Below are positions 47,506 to 61,900 of a stretch of 64,000 bases of DNA, in pieces. The notes below the pieces were generated by a model. That model was not told where the DNA came from. It saw nothing but the letters and a program-made list of their open reading frames with translations, and did no database searches. Positions within the stretch are counted from its first letter, which is position 1, and each line of letters starts with the position of its first letter. Source of the DNA: Cristatella mucedo (lineage: Eukaryota > Bryozoa > Phylactolaemata > Cristatellidae); assembly GCA_009760855.2 (NCBI GenBank), contig WPIO01000142.1, positions 746,501 through 810,500 on the forward strand, in the 5' to 3' direction. Both the position numbers and the translations under genes were made by a program.

Positions 47506-48127
47506 GACCGGTAAATTAGCCTAGGGCTGTGCAGCATCCGACCACGAGAGCCGGTGGCAGCAGGCAGGTGCAAGCCACCGGAAGATGGTGGCTGCCTCGG
47601 CACGCCCACTCACGTGATACTGCAGCTGCTCGTGTGGCCGCTCAGAGTACAGGTCGCCGTCAGAGATAGAGTCGTTAGACTCGGCTGAGCCGGGAAGAGA
47701 ACAGCTGGAACGGCAAGAGACAAAACAGCTCCCCAGCTAGACTGACTGGTCCGGCAGCTCTGCAAGACGGCCTCGATCAGATTTCATCAATGCAAGCAAC
47801 ATAATGCAAAGCAATATCGGTCGAACACCTAACGAGGGCAGGACAGGCAGAGCGATTGTCCAAACTCACTAAAAATTACAGGATTGGCTACGATGCAACC
47901 GCATAGAAGCCAATTGCATTTGAAAAGTCAATAATATCAAAAAGCATATAATGTTTATCAGGACACTTTGTTTAGGGTCTAAAGAGGACTAAATATCCTC
48001 CATACACTATAAATGTATTGTAAAGTAGCAAGTTACTCTTGGACCGATTGCCTCACTTTAAAAAGGTCAAAGGTGATTTAGCTAGCATCGCCTCAGGGAG
48101 TCGTGCGTCCGCCGACAAGAAAAGGTT
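47506..48127. other. No gene recognised
   Basis: GC-rich at the left, AT-rich at the right; no coding signal. Confidence 0.4.
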
Positions 48128-48300
48128 GACACTGATATATAGAAGCCTCCTTCTATATAGTGACAGAAGAGCCATTGAGGCTATCACCACTGCTTGCAGT
48201 GGTCAATAAAGGATTAATGACTGCAGGACTCGAACCTATGATGTGGGTCGTGAACACTGAGCACGTTACTTCCTGGGCTAATACTAAAACTACAACTAAA
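48128..48300 (-). mobile_element. tRNA-derived SINE, minus strand
   Basis: On the minus strand: TTAGCCCAGGAAGTAACGTGC (A-box-like), GGTTCGAGTCC B box (48236-48226), TTTATTGACCACTGCAAGCA and GATAGCC-TAATGGCTCTTCTG-type body, then the tail near 48150. It matches the copy at 23207-23375 along its length. Confidence 0.7.
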
Positions 48301-49866
48301 CGTTTGGAAAAACATTCACGGTATAGCATTCATCACTGGCAGTGAATACCGCACACATACTCATGCACAGGCATTCCCAGCTTGAGCTGAAACGTCGATC
48401 AGACGTGTCCAAGCAACCGACTATGACTTATCCTTTTCAGCAGTCCTGAGCTGCGACTTCCATGCTACTGACTACCTCAACTGCTCTCCTGACTCTGCTA
48501 TGCTTCTCGCCTTCTCTTTGTTGTGTAAGATGAAGTCTGATGGCTACCCAATGAGTACCAAAAGCCGCTTAAGCTGTGAGTTCGCTACGCAAAACTCTCC
48601 TGCCTAACACCCAGTCTTGATGGCTTTGTGGACTTATAGACAGAGATACATTACATTTCATTATATTACGAAAGTAAGCAGCCACCTTCCCAGAACTTGT
48701 TTTGCCCGAACGCAACTCTGCCAAAAGCAGAGAATCCACCGGATCCGAGTGGAGCACGTGCACATCGGCACCAGCTTCACGACTTTCCTCGAGCCCCTCA
48801 CGTGGTGATCGCGTGCACGTCGGCAGCAAAGTCGAACTGAGGTGCTGGCGAGCTCACGATCGGGAGGGAGCCTGCCTCCAACCCTCACTCCGAAGGTTCC
48901 GGTGGCAGTCCGACCTGGGCTACGGCCATGTGACGAGACCACAGTGACGGGAATCGATACGTTCTAGAACTTTCCATTCTGCATCAGTTGGAGGGCGTAT
49001 TCGCAGCATCCGTGCACCTTGGCAGTGGCTGCCAATGCTCAGGCACAGCTAGAAAAGTCTGATTAAACTTGAGCTAAGCAGCTGGAACGCAAGTGTTGCT
49101 TCGGCACCACTGTTTCAGTCCCCCCCCCCCCCATGGACCGGGGTCCCTCTGCAAGTCACGACAGTGGACCCTCCTCGTAATTACTGGTAAAAACGAGAAG
49201 TGGGCTACATTTGGCAGCAGAGACGGTACTGGTACCAGCCGCCCGCCGGACCAAAAAAAGTGTTACTAACAGGCTGAACGCCGGCTCGTGGCCGAAGCCA
49301 AGCGGCCGAGCAGTCCCTGCACTTGTCACTGGCTACCAGTCAATTTGCCAGAGGCCGTCGTCAGATGATCTCCCACGGCCCGGCGAACCAGGCACCCCCG
49401 ATCGGGGATTGAGAAAAGCTCTGTGGAAAGTACAGCTACATTTTTGACCGACTGGCTGGACAAAAGGGCCCCTCTGTCCGGCAAGGGTCTAGCGCCAACG
49501 ACGATCCGCTCACTGTGTAATGCCGACTGAACGCCAGCGACCATCGAAGATCGACCCTGAGTGGCAGCTTGAACATTCGGCAAGACTGCTGTATGAACAG
49601 CGGGTCGCAGCACCTGGCATTCTATAGCAGCCCGGTCCAAGTTTGGCACAGCCAGATCTCCAGCGGTCAGTGCCAAGCAAAACAAGCAGTTAAATGGGCA
49701 CGTACATTCGTCATGTGGCACCCGAGCCTCACGATTCGAGCAGCACTGCCAAAAATTAGCCATTAGGTGCGACGGATTCCGACACAAACCAAGCTTTTCT
49801 CGGAGGAATAAACAGCTACTGAAGTGCCTGGTCACAAAAGGAATGTCCGGCTGCCACCGAACTGCA

Positions 49867-49867
<1 letters not shown>
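48301..49867. other. No gene recognised
   Basis: Non-coding sequence with a C13 run at 49120-49132. Frames at 48569-48947 and 49326-49937 lack recognisable content. Confidence 0.4.
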
Positions 49868-49907
<40 letters not shown>

Positions 49908-50035
49908 CATTTGACATAGCCACCTCGGAGAACTCAATCACTGTCTACGAACTTGACATTTGCGGCTAAGTAAGCACGATTGAATGATTAGTGGTAGCAT
50001 GCTTAATAAACAAGAACAATGGTTATTCGGTAACC
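49868..50035 (-). mobile_element. LINE tail fragment with a long (TAA)n tract
   Basis: A pure TAA/ATA run (49868-49905) is followed by the reversed tail GGAGAACTCAATCACTGTCT, a degraded ACATTTGC-GC block and GATTAGTGGTAGCATGC from the LINE 3' UTR. The order is the same as at 27195-27360. Confidence 0.7.
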
Positions 50036-50584
50036 GCACTAGACTGCAGTTAGTTTACTATTCGGACACCGCAGGCAAGGGGTAAACCGCAATCAGCCTT
50101 GATGGATGGTGAAGTCGAATAATTACCAGAGCACGTAGTTATACCCGTCAATGCTCTTATATCGCTTTACGAAAGAGGCCGTTAAATCGGCTAATAATTT
50201 TTCTGCTGCCCAGATAGTGAGCGTGCGATTTCGAGCAATGGACTGATTTCTCAGAGCCAGTACGGTAGCAATCTGCTAACATTGCTATGTGTCGTCTAAT
50301 TGTGGTTAGTCGATTAGTTTTAAGTTTACTTATGCTTATATCTGGTGCACTGAGGGTACTGCTGCAGAGCCTAACGAGGTGGTTACTGACACGAAGCATG
50401 TTCCTCGGTGGTTTTTCCCTTAACAATTCTGTTTTTGTCCTTTTAAGCGGTTGTGCGTTATTTTCTAGTGTGCTTTGCCTGCCAGTACATTACTGAATAA
50501 GTGATGCTGACCACTGGTCCACAGACACCCGGTGTTAGTACCTGGCTTACCTTTGCATGCTAGCCTTAGCATTATGATCTTTTG
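50036..50584. other. No gene; SINE tail fragment
   Basis: TACGAAAGAGGCCGTTAAATCGGC at about 50169-50191 is a SINE 3' end. The frame at 50287-50496 is hydrophobic but unremarkable. Confidence 0.4.
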
Positions 50585-52915
50585 CTATTGCATTCTTTAG
50601 CCAAAGTAAAACGCCTTTTTTAAAGAGCCGAGACTAGGAAAAACGACTTCGTGATATCGTCTGCTACCGCTGCGGCCAAGTGTTTCTTTTGCAGGTGCCA
50701 AGCACCTGCTCGAGCAGCTGCTGTCAAGGGACCTTGAGCCTTGAGTAAACGAACTGTCCTAGCTGAGTACAATGAAACATACGGCGGCTGAAGACCGGTG
50801 AATGGCTCGACGACAGTAACACTGAAAGGAAGTGCAGCCTCAAAGCTTGGGTAGTCGCTAAGGTGGCTGGCGAAGCTGCGGCATCCAGGACCCGAGGCCG
50901 TGGCACCGGCTCGGAGTGCCATGAAGGCTTGGCGACAGCAGCAACCCGTCGTGTCAGGGACCAGCCATTAGTCAGACCGGCAGGGCAGCTAGTGGTGATG
51001 CTAGCTCGGATCACGATGGCGCTCAGACCTTTGTCGAGCTTTCCCCGATCGTCCAATCACCAATCAGCCAAGGCACGTGGCTGCCAAGCGGCTCCTCGAG
51101 CGATTGCTGTCACGAGACGATGCCCTGAGCAAAAATCGTGTCGTAATTGAGTACGATAAAAGGCTGCTGTCCACGTGAACGGCACGACGAGATTAGCTCG
51201 GAACGAAAGTGCAGCCTCGATGCCTGGGAGCTTGTTCAGATGGGCTATGAAGTGGCGACGTTAAGCACCCGATGACGTGGAGCCAGCACAGAGAGTCACG
51301 AAATCTTTGCAAAGGCAGCAACAGGACGTACTGTTGAAGCAGCCACTGTTGATACCAGTGGTGGTAGAAGAACCTGATCAGACATTTCACGAGCATCAGC
51401 CGCGATCGCCAAATCCCCGATGCCTAGGCACGTGGCTGGCTGATTTACAACTGCTCGGCCAATGGCACGAAGTCCTTGAGCGACCTGGGCCGCTAGAGAC
51501 CTGGACTGTCGAAGTTCCTTCGTCCTTAAGGCAATGGAACGTGCCAAAAAGGCTGACAGGACCCACGGGGGTTTAAGTGTACTTCGACGAACGACCCGGG
51601 TTTCCAAAGGCAGCAAAAGTGCAATAAATGCTGGCAGGACTATGCGACCACTTCGGGTAGTGGCAACAGCAGCAGCCGAGGCTGCTGTTTCCTGATGGCT
51701 TTAGATATGATTGACGACGATATTATTGTCATGGCCGTGACATTTAAAATAAAACTGATAGCTTTACCATCGCTCTGTACACATCAACAGTAGCATAGTC
51801 GCTTACGAAATGCACCGTGTGCAGAGTATCAGCGGCTGCTAGACGGGTTTCTATTAGCCTAAGTAAAATGACTTTTCAAAAGAGCCAAGACCTCCCGTTA
51901 AAACGACTGCGAAATATCGTTTGCTACCGATACGGCTAAGTGATTATTCAGGGAGAGGGCCTAGCGCCTGCTCGTTAAGATGCTCTCAAGGGACCATGCC
52001 TTGAGTGAACACGGCGTCTTAGCTGAGTACGACGAAACGTACGGCCGCTGGACCCGTGAATGGCGCGACCAGAGTGGCACTGAAAGAAAGTGCAGCCTCG
52101 AGGCCTGGGAGCATTTTACATGGGCTACGAAGAGGCGACCTCAAGGACCCGACAAAGTGGCACCGGCACGTAGTCTCGAAATTTTGGCAACGACAGCAAT
52201 CGGACATGCTGCTGAAGCAGCCACTGTTGATACCAGTGGTAGTCAATAACCTACTCAAATGTTTCACGAGCATCAGCTGCGATCGCAAAATTCCCGATGC
52301 CTAGGCACGCGGCTTCCTGACTATTGACCGCTCGAATAATCGCACAAAGTCTTTTAGCTACCTAGGCCGTTGGTTCACCCTACTCCGCTTCAGCGGCATA
52401 TCGACAATCGATCACGTATTTGGCCTGTTGCGAGTCCCTGGGCTGTCAATGTTCCTTCGTCCTCCAGGGAATGGAACGTGCCGAAGACACTGACAATACT
52501 GACAGCAGTTTAATTGGAGTTCGACGGCCGACCCGGGGTTCCCAGAGACAGCAAAAGTACAAATATTGCCAGACGGACTACGTTGCGGCCACTTCAAATA
52601 GTGGCTGAAGAAAGGCTGCTTTTTCCTGCCAGCTTTGGCTATGATTGACGACGATATTATTGTCTTGGCAGTGACATTTAAAATGAAACTGATAGCTTTA
52701 CCGTCGCTCTGTACACATCAACAGTAGAAGTGTAGTCGCTTACAAAACAGTACCGTGTGCATAGTATCACCGGCTGCTAGACGGGTTTCCATTAGCCCAA
52801 ATAAATTGCCTTATTTAACGAGCCATGACTGCTCAGCTAAACGACTGCGCAATATCATTTGCTACAGCTGCGGCCAGGTGTTTCTATTCGAGGGGGCCTA
52901 GCGCCTGCTCGTTAA
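50585..52915. repeat. Left edge of tandem array: longer composite units
   Basis: At least two full composite units: the landmark GATTGACGACGATATTATTG occurs at 51709 and 52643 (934 bp apart), and the phrase AGCC-AA-TAAA at about 50600, 51857 and 52795. Each holds the array core (LLSRD, SGTERKCSLEAW and VDTSGS when translated) plus a 380-390 bp block around the landmark, with CTGATAGCTTTACC and CTGTACACATCAACAGTAG. That block is missing from the 550-bp units further right. The first unit has the core start twice (about 50700 and 51070). Confidence 0.8.
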
Positions 52916-55900
52916 GATGCTCTCAAGGGACCATGCGATGACTGAAAACGGCGTCTTGCTGAGTATGACTAAACGTACGGCGGTTCGACCCGTGAATGGC
53001 GCGAGCAGAGTTGCACTGAGAGAAAGTGCAGCCTGGAAGCCTGGCAGCTAGTCCGGATGGGCTACGAAGAGGCGACCTCGTGTGAGCGAGGCACTGGCAA
53101 CGGCACAGAGATCCGTGAAGGCTCAACGATGGCAGCACCGGCACGTACTGTTGGAGCAGCCACTGTCGATACCAGCGGTAGCAAGAAGACCTGCACTGAA
53201 AGGAAACGTGGCACCGAAAGGAATTGCAGCCTCGAAGCTTGTGAATTTGCTAAGGTGGCCTGCAAAGCTGCAACCACCAGCATCCGAGGCACCGGCTCGG
53301 AGAGCAAAGAGGGCCTGGCGATGGTAGCGACTAGTTAAGCCGGCAAGGCAAGTCGTGGTGATGCTAGCTAAGATCACGATCCACATAAGACCTTTGTCGA
53401 GGTTTTGCCGCGATCGCCGAATCACCTAAGCCAAGGGACATGGCTGCCAACGAGCTTCTCCAGAGGTTGCTCTCAAGAGACGATACCTAGAGTGAACAAG
53501 GCTTCCTAGTTGACTACTACATAACATATGGCGCTAAACCCGTGAATGGAGCGACTAGAGTGGCACTGAGAGAAAGTACAGCCTGGAAGCCTGGCAGCTA
53601 GTCCAAATGGGCTACGAAGAGGAGACCTCGTGTGAGCGAGGCAGTGGCAACAGCAAAGAGATCCGTGAAGGCTCAACGATGGCAGCAACAGCACTTGCTG
53701 TTGGAGCAGCCGCTGTCGATACCAGCGGTAGCAAGAAGACCTGCACTGAAAAGAAACGTGGCACTGAAAGGAACAAAGCCTCGAAGCTTGGCGATTCGCT
53801 GAGGTGGCCTGCAAAGCTGCGACCACCAGCACCCGAGGCACCGGCTCGGAGAGCGATGAAGGACTGGCGATGGTAGCGACTCGTTGAGACAGCAGGACAG
53901 ATGGTGGTGATGCTAGCTCGGATCACGATCCAGATCAGACCGTTGTCGAGGTTTTGCCGCGATAGCGTGATTACCTCAGCCAAGGCACATTGCTGCCAAC
54001 CTGCTTCTCGAGAGGTTGCTCTCAATAGACGATGCCTAGAGTGAACACGGCTTCCAAGTTAAGTACTACGTAACATATGGCGCTAAACCCGTGAATGGAG
54101 CGACTAGAGTGGCACTGAGAGGAATTGCAGCCTACAAGCCTAGCAGCTAGTACAGATGGGCTACGAAGTGGGAACCTCGTGTGAGCGAGGCAGTGGCAAC
54201 GGCAAAGAGATCCGTGAAGGCTCTACGATGGCAGCAAATGCAGGTGCTGTTGGAGCAGCTGCTGTCGATACCAGCAGTAGCAAGAAGACCTGCACTGAAA
54301 GGAAACGTGGCACTGAAAGGAATTGCAGCCTCGAAGCAAAGGAATTCGCTAAGGTGGCCTGCGAAGGTGCTACCACCAGCAACCGTTGGACCGGCTCGAA
54401 GAGCCATGAAGGGATGGCAATGGTAGCAACTCGTTGAACCGGAAGGGCAGCTAGTAGTAATGCTAGCTCGGATCACGAACCAGATCAAAATTTTGTCGAA
54501 ATTTTGCCGCGATAGTGAAATCACATCAGCCAAGGCACGTGGCTGCCAACCAGCTTCTCGAGAGGTTGCTCTCAAGAGACCATGTAAAGAGTGAACGCAG
54601 CTTCCTATTTGAGTACAAAAAAAAATGTGGCGGCTGGACCCGTGAATGGAGCGACCAGAGTGGCACTGAGAGAAAGTACAGCCTGAAAGCCTGGCAGCTA
54701 GTCCAGATGGACTACGAAGAGGAGACCTCGTGTGAGCGTGGCAGTGTCAACGGCACAGAGATCCGTGAAGGCTCAACGATAGCAGCACCAGCACGTGCCG
54801 TTGGAGCAGCCGCTGTCGATACCAGCAGTAGCAAGAAGACCGGCACTAAAAGGAAACCTGGCACTGAAAGGAATTGCAGCCTCGAAGCTTAGGAATTTGC
54901 TGAGGTGGCCTGCGAAGCTGCGACCACCAGCACCCGAGGCACCAGATCGGAGAGCAATGAAGGCCTTGCGATGGTAGCAACTCGTTGAGACGGCAGGGCT
55001 GGTGGTGGTGATGCTAGCTCGGATCACGATCCAGATCAGACCTTTGTCGAGGTTTTGCCGCGATAGCCTAATCACCTAAGCCAAGGCACATGGCTGCCAA
55101 CGAGCTTCTCGAGAGGTTGCTCTCAAGAGACGATTCCTATAGTGAACACGGCTTCCTAGTTAAGTACTACGAAAGTTATGGCATATAGACCCGCGAATGG
55201 AGCGACCAGAGTGGCACTGAGAGAGAGAGTGCAGCCTGGAAGCCTGGCAGCTAGTCCAAATAGGCTACGAAGAGGGGACCTCGCGTGAGGGAGGCTGAGG
55301 ACACGGCACAAAGATCCGTGAAGAATCAACGATGGCAGCAACAGTACGTGCTGTTGAGCAGCCGCTGTCGATACCAGCGAAAGCAAGAAGACCTGCACTG
55401 AAACAAAACGAGGCACTGAAAAGAATTGCAGCCTCGAAGCTTAGGAATTTGCTGAGGTGGCCTGCGAAGCTGCGACCACCAGCACCCGAGGCACCGGCTC
55501 GGGTGGCCATGAAGGCCTGGCGATGGTAGCGACTCGTTGAGACAGCAGGGCTGGTGGTGGTGATGCTAGCTCGGATCACGATCCAGATTAGACCTTTGAC
55601 GAGGTTTTGCCGCGATAGCCTAATCACCTCAGCCAAGGCACATTGCTGCCAACCAGCTACTCGAGAGGTTGCTCTAAATATACGATGCTTTGAGTGAACA
55701 CGGCTTCTTAGTTAAGTACTACGAAACACATGGCGCTGGACCCGTCAATGGAGTGACCAGAGTGGCACTGAGAGTAAGTGCAGCCTGGAAGCCTGGCAGC
55801 TAGTCCAGATGGGCTACGAAGAGGCGACCTCGCGTGATCTAGGCTGAGGACACGGCACAGAGATCCGTGAAGGCTAAACGATGGCAGCAACAGCACGTGC

Positions 55901-58900
55901 TGTTGGAGGAGCCGCTGTCAATACCAGCGGTAGCAAGAAGACCTTTACTGAAAGGAAACCTGGACTGAAAGGAATTGCAGCCTAGAAGCTTGGGAATTTG
56001 CTGAGGTGGCCTGCAAAGCTGCGACCACCAGCACGCGAGGCACCGGCTCGGAGAGATATGAAGGCCTGGCGATAGTAGTGGCTCGTTAAGACGGCAGGGC
56101 AGGTAATGGTGATGCTAGCTCGGATCACGATCCACATCAGACCTTTGTCGAGGTTTGCCACAATAGCCTAATCACCTCAGCCAAGGCACGTAGCTGCCAA
56201 CCAGCTTCTCGAAAGAGTGCCCTCAGAATACGATGCCCAGAGTGAACACGGCTTCCTAGTTGAGTACTATGAAACATATGGCAGCTAGACCCGTGAATGG
56301 AGCGACTAGAGTGGCACTGAGCAAAAGCGATGCCTGGAATCCTAGCAGCTAGTCCAGATGGGCTACGAAGAGGCGACCACATAAGAGCGAGGCGGTGGCA
56401 TCGGCACAGAGATACGTAAAGGCTCAACGATGGCAACGACAGCACATGCTGTTGGAGCAGCCGCTGTGGATACCAGCGGTAGCAAAGACACCGGCACTGA
56501 AAAGAAGCCTGGCACTGAAAGGAATTGCTGCCTCGAATCTTGGGAATTTGCTGAGATGGCCTGCGAAGCTGCGACCACCAGCACCCGAGGCACCGGCTCG
56601 GAGAGCAATGAAGGCCTGGCGATGTAAGCGACTCGTTGAGACCGCAGGGCTGGTGGTGGTGATGCTAGCTCGGATCACGATCAAGATCACACCTTTGACG
56701 AGGTTTTGCCGTGATAGCCTAATCGCCTAAGCCAAGGCACATGGCTGCCAACGAGCTTCTCGAGAGGTTGCTCTCAAGAGACGATTCCTATAGTGAACAC
56801 GGCTTCCTAGTTGAGTACTACGACTCTTATGGCATCTGGTCGCGCGAATGGAGCGACCAGAGTGGCACTGAGAGAGAGTGCAGCCTGGAAGCCTGGCAGC
56901 TAGTCCAAATAGACTACGAAGAGGCGACCTCGCGTGAGCGAGGCTGAGGACAAGGCACAAAGATCCGTGAAGAATCAACGATGGCAGCAACAGCACGTGC
57001 TGTTGGAGAACCCGCTGTCGATACCAGCGATAGCAAGAAGACCTGCACTTAAAGGAAACGTGGCACTGAAAGGAATTGCAGCCTCAAAGCTTAGGAATTT
57101 GCTGAGGTGGCCTGCGAAGCTGCGACCACCAGCACCCGAGGCACCGGCTCGGAGAGCCATGAAGGCCTGGCGATGGTAGCGACTCGTTGAGACAGCAGGG
57201 CTGGTGGTGGTGATGCTAGCTAAGATCACGATCCAGATTAGACCTTTGTCGGGGTTTTGCTGCGATAGCCTAATCACCTCAGCCAAGGCACATTGCTGCC
57301 AACCAGCTTCTCGAGAGGTTGCTCTCAATAGACGATGCCAAGAGTGAACACGGCTTCCTAGTTAAGTACTACGAAACATATGGCGCTAAACCCGTGAATG
57401 AAGCGACTAGGGTGGCACTGAGAGAAAGTACAGCCTGGAAGCCTGGCAGCTAGTCCAAATGGGCTACGAAGAGGAGACCTCGTGTGAGCGAGGCAGTGGC
57501 AATAGCAAAGAGATCTGTGAAGGCTCAACGATGGCAGCAACAGCACGTGCTATTGGAGCAGCCGCTGTCGATACCAGCGGTAGCAAGAAAACCTGCACTG
57601 AAAAGAAACGTGGCACTGAAAGGAACACAGCCTCGAAGCTTGGTAATTCGCTGAGGTGGCCTGCGAAGCTGCGACCACCAGCACTCGAGGCACCGGCTCG
57701 GAGAGCGATGAAGGACTGGCGATGGTAGCGACTCGTTGAGACAGCAGGTCAGGTGGTGGTGATGCTAGCTCGGATCACGATCCAGATCAGACCTTTGTCG
57801 AGGTTTTGCAGCGATAGCGTGATTACCTCAGCCAAGGCACATTGCTGCCAACCTTCTTCTCGAGAGGTTGTTTTCAATAGACTATGCCTAGAGTGAACAC
57901 GGCTTCCAAGTTGGGTACAACGTAACATATGGCGCTTAACCCGTGAATGAAGCGACTAGAGGGGCAATGAGAGGAATTGCAGCCCGGAAGCCTAGCAGCT
58001 AGTTCAGATGGGCTACGAAGTGGGAACCTCGTGTGAGCGAGGCAGTGGCAACGGCAAAGAGATTCGTGAAGGCTCAACGATGGCAGCAACAGGACGTGCT
58101 GTTGGAGCAGGCACTGTCGATACCAGCAATAGCAAGAAGACCTGCACTGAAAGGAAACGTGGCACTGAAAGGAATTGCAGCCTCGAAGCTTAGGAATTCG
58201 CTGAGGTGGCGTGCAAAGCTGCTACCACCAGCAACCGTTGGACCGGCTCGGGGAGCCATGAAGGCCTGGCGATGTTTGTCGAGGTCTTGCCGCGATAGTG
58301 AAATCACATCAGCCAAGGCTCGTGGCTGCCAACCAGCTTCTCGAGAGGTTGCTCTCAAGAGACCATGTAAAGAGTTAACACAGCTTCCTAGTTGAGTACA
58401 AAAAAATATGGCGGCTGGACCCGTGAATGGAGCGACCAGAGTGGCACTGAGAGAAAGTACAGCCTGGAAGCCTGGCAGCTAGTCCAGATGGGCTACGAAG
58501 AGGAGACCTCGTGTGAGCGAGGCAGTAACAACGGCACAGAGATCCATGAAGGCTCAGCGATGGCAGCAACAGCACGTGCTGTTGGAGCAGCCGCTGTCGA
58601 TAACAGCGGTAGCAAGAAGACCGGCACTAAAAGGAAACCTTGCACTGAAAGGAATCGCAGCCTCGAAGCTTAGGAATTCGCTGAGGTGGCCTGCGAAGCT
58701 GCGACCACCAGCACCCGAGGCACCGGCTCGGAGAGCAATAAAGGCCTGGCGATGGTAGCGACTCGTTGAGACAGCAGGGCTGGTGGTGGTGATGCTAGCT
58801 CGGATCACGATCCAGATTAGACCTTTGTCGAGGTTTTGCCGCGATAGCCTAATCACCTCAGCCAAGGCACATTGCTGCCAACCAGCTACTCGAGAGGTTG

Positions 58901-61900
58901 CTCTAAATATACGATGCTTTGAGTGAACACGGCTTCTTAGTTAAGTACTACGAAACATATGGCGCTGGACCCGTGAATGGAGCGACCACAGTGGCACTGA
59001 GAGTAAGTGCAGCCTGGAAGCCTGGCAGCTAGTCCAGATGGGCTACGAAGAGGCGACCTCGCGGGAGCAAGGCTGAGGACACGGCACAGAGATCCGTGAA
59101 GGCTCAACGATGGCAGCAACAGCACGTGCTGTTGCAGCAGCCGCTGTCGATTCCAGCGGTAGCAAGAAGACCTGCACTGAAAATAAACGTGGCAAAAAAA
59201 GGAGTCGCAGCCTCGAAGCTGAGGAATTTGCTGAGGTGGCCTGCAAAGCTGCGACCACCAGCACCCGATGCACCGGATCGGAGAGCAATGAAGGCCTGGC
59301 GATGGTAGCGACTCGCTGAGCAGGCAGGGCAGCTAGTAGTGATTCTTGTTCGGACCACGATATAGATCAGACGTTTGTCGAGGTTTTGCTGCGATAGTCA
59401 AATCACCTCAGCCAAAGCACGTGGCTGCCAACCAGCTTCTCGAGAGGTTCCTCTCAAGAGACCGTGTATAGAGTGAATACAGCTTCCTAGTTGAGTACAA
59501 AAAAAATATGGTGGCTGGACCCGTGAATAGAGCGACCAGAGTGGCACTAAGAGAAAGTGCAGCCTGGAAGCCTGGCAGCTAGTCTAGATGGCCTACGAAG
59601 AGGCGACCTCGTGTGAGCGAGGCAGTGTCAACGGCACAGAGATCCGTGAAGGCTCAACGATGGCAGCACCAGCACGTGCTGTTGGAGCAGCCGCTGTCGA
59701 TACCAGCGGTAGAAAGAAGACCGGCACTGCAAGGAAACCTGGCATTGAAAGGAACACAGCCTCTTAGCCTGGCAATTCGCTGAGGTGGCCTGCGAAGCTG
59801 CGACCACCAGCACCCGAGGCACCGGCTCGGAGAGCAATGAAGACCTGGCGATCGTAGCGACTCGTTGAGACAGCAGGGCAGTTGGTGGTGATGCTAGCTC
59901 GGATCACGATCCAGATTAGACCTTTGCCGAGGTTTTGCTTAATCACCTCAGACAAGGCACATTGCTGCCAACCAGCTTCTCGAGAGGTTGCTCTCAATAG
60001 ACGAAACCCAGACTGAACACGGCTTCCTAGTTAAGTACTACGAAACATATGGCGCTAAACCCGTGAATGGAGCGACTAGAGTGGCACTGAGAGGAAGTGC
60101 AGCCTGGAAGCCAAGCAGCTAGTTCAGATGGGCTACGAAGTGGGAACCTCGTGTGAGCGAGGCAGTGGCAACGGCAAAGAGATCCGTTAAGGCTCAACGA
60201 TGGCAGCAACAGCACGTGCCGTTGGAGCAGCCGCTGTCGATATCAGCGGTGGCAAGAAGACCTGCACTGAAAGGAAACGTGGCGCTGAAAAGAATTGCAG
60301 CCTCGAAGCTTAGGAATTCGCTGAGGTGGCCTGCGAAGCTCCGACCACCAGCAACGGTTGGACCGGCTCGAAGAGCCATGAAGGCCTGGCGATGGTAGCG
60401 ACTCGTTAAGCCGGCAGGGCAGCTAGTGGTAATGCTAGCTCGGATCACAAACCAGAACAGAATTTTGTCGAGGTTTTGCCGCGATAGTGAACTCCCATCA
60501 GCCAAGGCACGTGGCTGCCAACCAGCTTCTCTAGAGGTTGCTTTCAAGAGACCATGTAAAGAGTTACCACAGCTTCCTAGTTGAGTACAAAAAAATATGG
60601 CGGCTGGAACCGTGAATAGAGCGACCAGAGTGGCACTGAGAGAAAGTACAGCCTGGAAGCCTGGCAGCTAGTCCAGATGGGCTACGAAGAGGAGACCTCG
60701 TGTGAGCAAGGCAGTGTCAACGGCACAGAGATCCATGAAGGCTCAACAATCGCAGCCACAGCACGTGCTGTTGGAGCAGCCGCTGTCGATAACAGCGGTA
60801 GCAAGAAGACCGGCACTAAAAGGAAACCTGGCACTGAAAGGAATTGCAGCCCAGAAGCTTGGGAATTTGCTGAGGTGGCCTGCAAAGCTGCAACCACCAC
60901 CACGCGAGGCACCGGCTCGGAGAGATATGAAGGCCTGGCGATAGTAGTGGCTCGTTAAGACGGCAGGGCAGGTAATGGTGATGCTAGCTCGGATCACGAT
61001 CCAGATCAGACCTTTGTCGAGGTTTGCCACAATAGCCTAATCACCTCAGCCAAGGCACGTAGCTGCCAACCAGCTTCTCGAAAGAGTGCTCTCAGAATAC
61101 GATGCCCAGAGTGAACACGGCTTCCTAGTTGAGTACTACGAAACATATGGCCGCTAGACCCGTGAATGGAGCGACTAGAGTGGCACTGAGCAAAAGCGAT
61201 GCCTGGAATCCTAGCAGCTAGTCCAGATGGGCTACGAAGAGGCGACCTCATAAGAGCGAGGCGGTGGCATCGGCACAGAGATACGTAAAGGCTCAACGAT
61301 GGCAACGACAGCACATGCTGTTGGAGCAGCTGCTGGGGATACCAGCGGTAGCAAAGACACCGGCACTGACAAGAAACCTGGCACTGAAAGGAATTGCTGC
61401 CTCGAATCTTGGGAATTTGCTGAGATGGCCTGCGAAGCTGCGACCACCAGCACCCGAGGCACCGGCTCGGAGAGCAATGAAGGCCTGGCGATGTAAGCGA
61501 CTCGTTGAGACCGCAGGGCTGGTGGTGGTGATGCTAGCTCGGATCACGATCCAGATCAGACCTTTGTCGAGGTTTTGCCGCGATAGCCTAATCACCTAAG
61601 CCAAGGCACATGGCTGCCAACGAGCTTCTCGAGAGGTTGCTCTCAAGAGACGATTCCTATAGTGAACACGGCTTCTCAGTTAAGTACTACGAAACATATG
61701 GCGCTGGACCCGTGAATGGAGCGACCAGAGTGGCACTGAGAGTACGTGCAGCCTGGAAGCCTGGCAGCTAGTCCAGATGGCTACGAAGAGGCGACCTCGC
61801 GTGAGCAAGGCTGAGGACACGGCACACAGATCCGTGAAGGCTCAACAATGGCAGCAACAGCACGTGCTGTTGCAGCAGCCGCTGTCGATACCAGCGGTAG

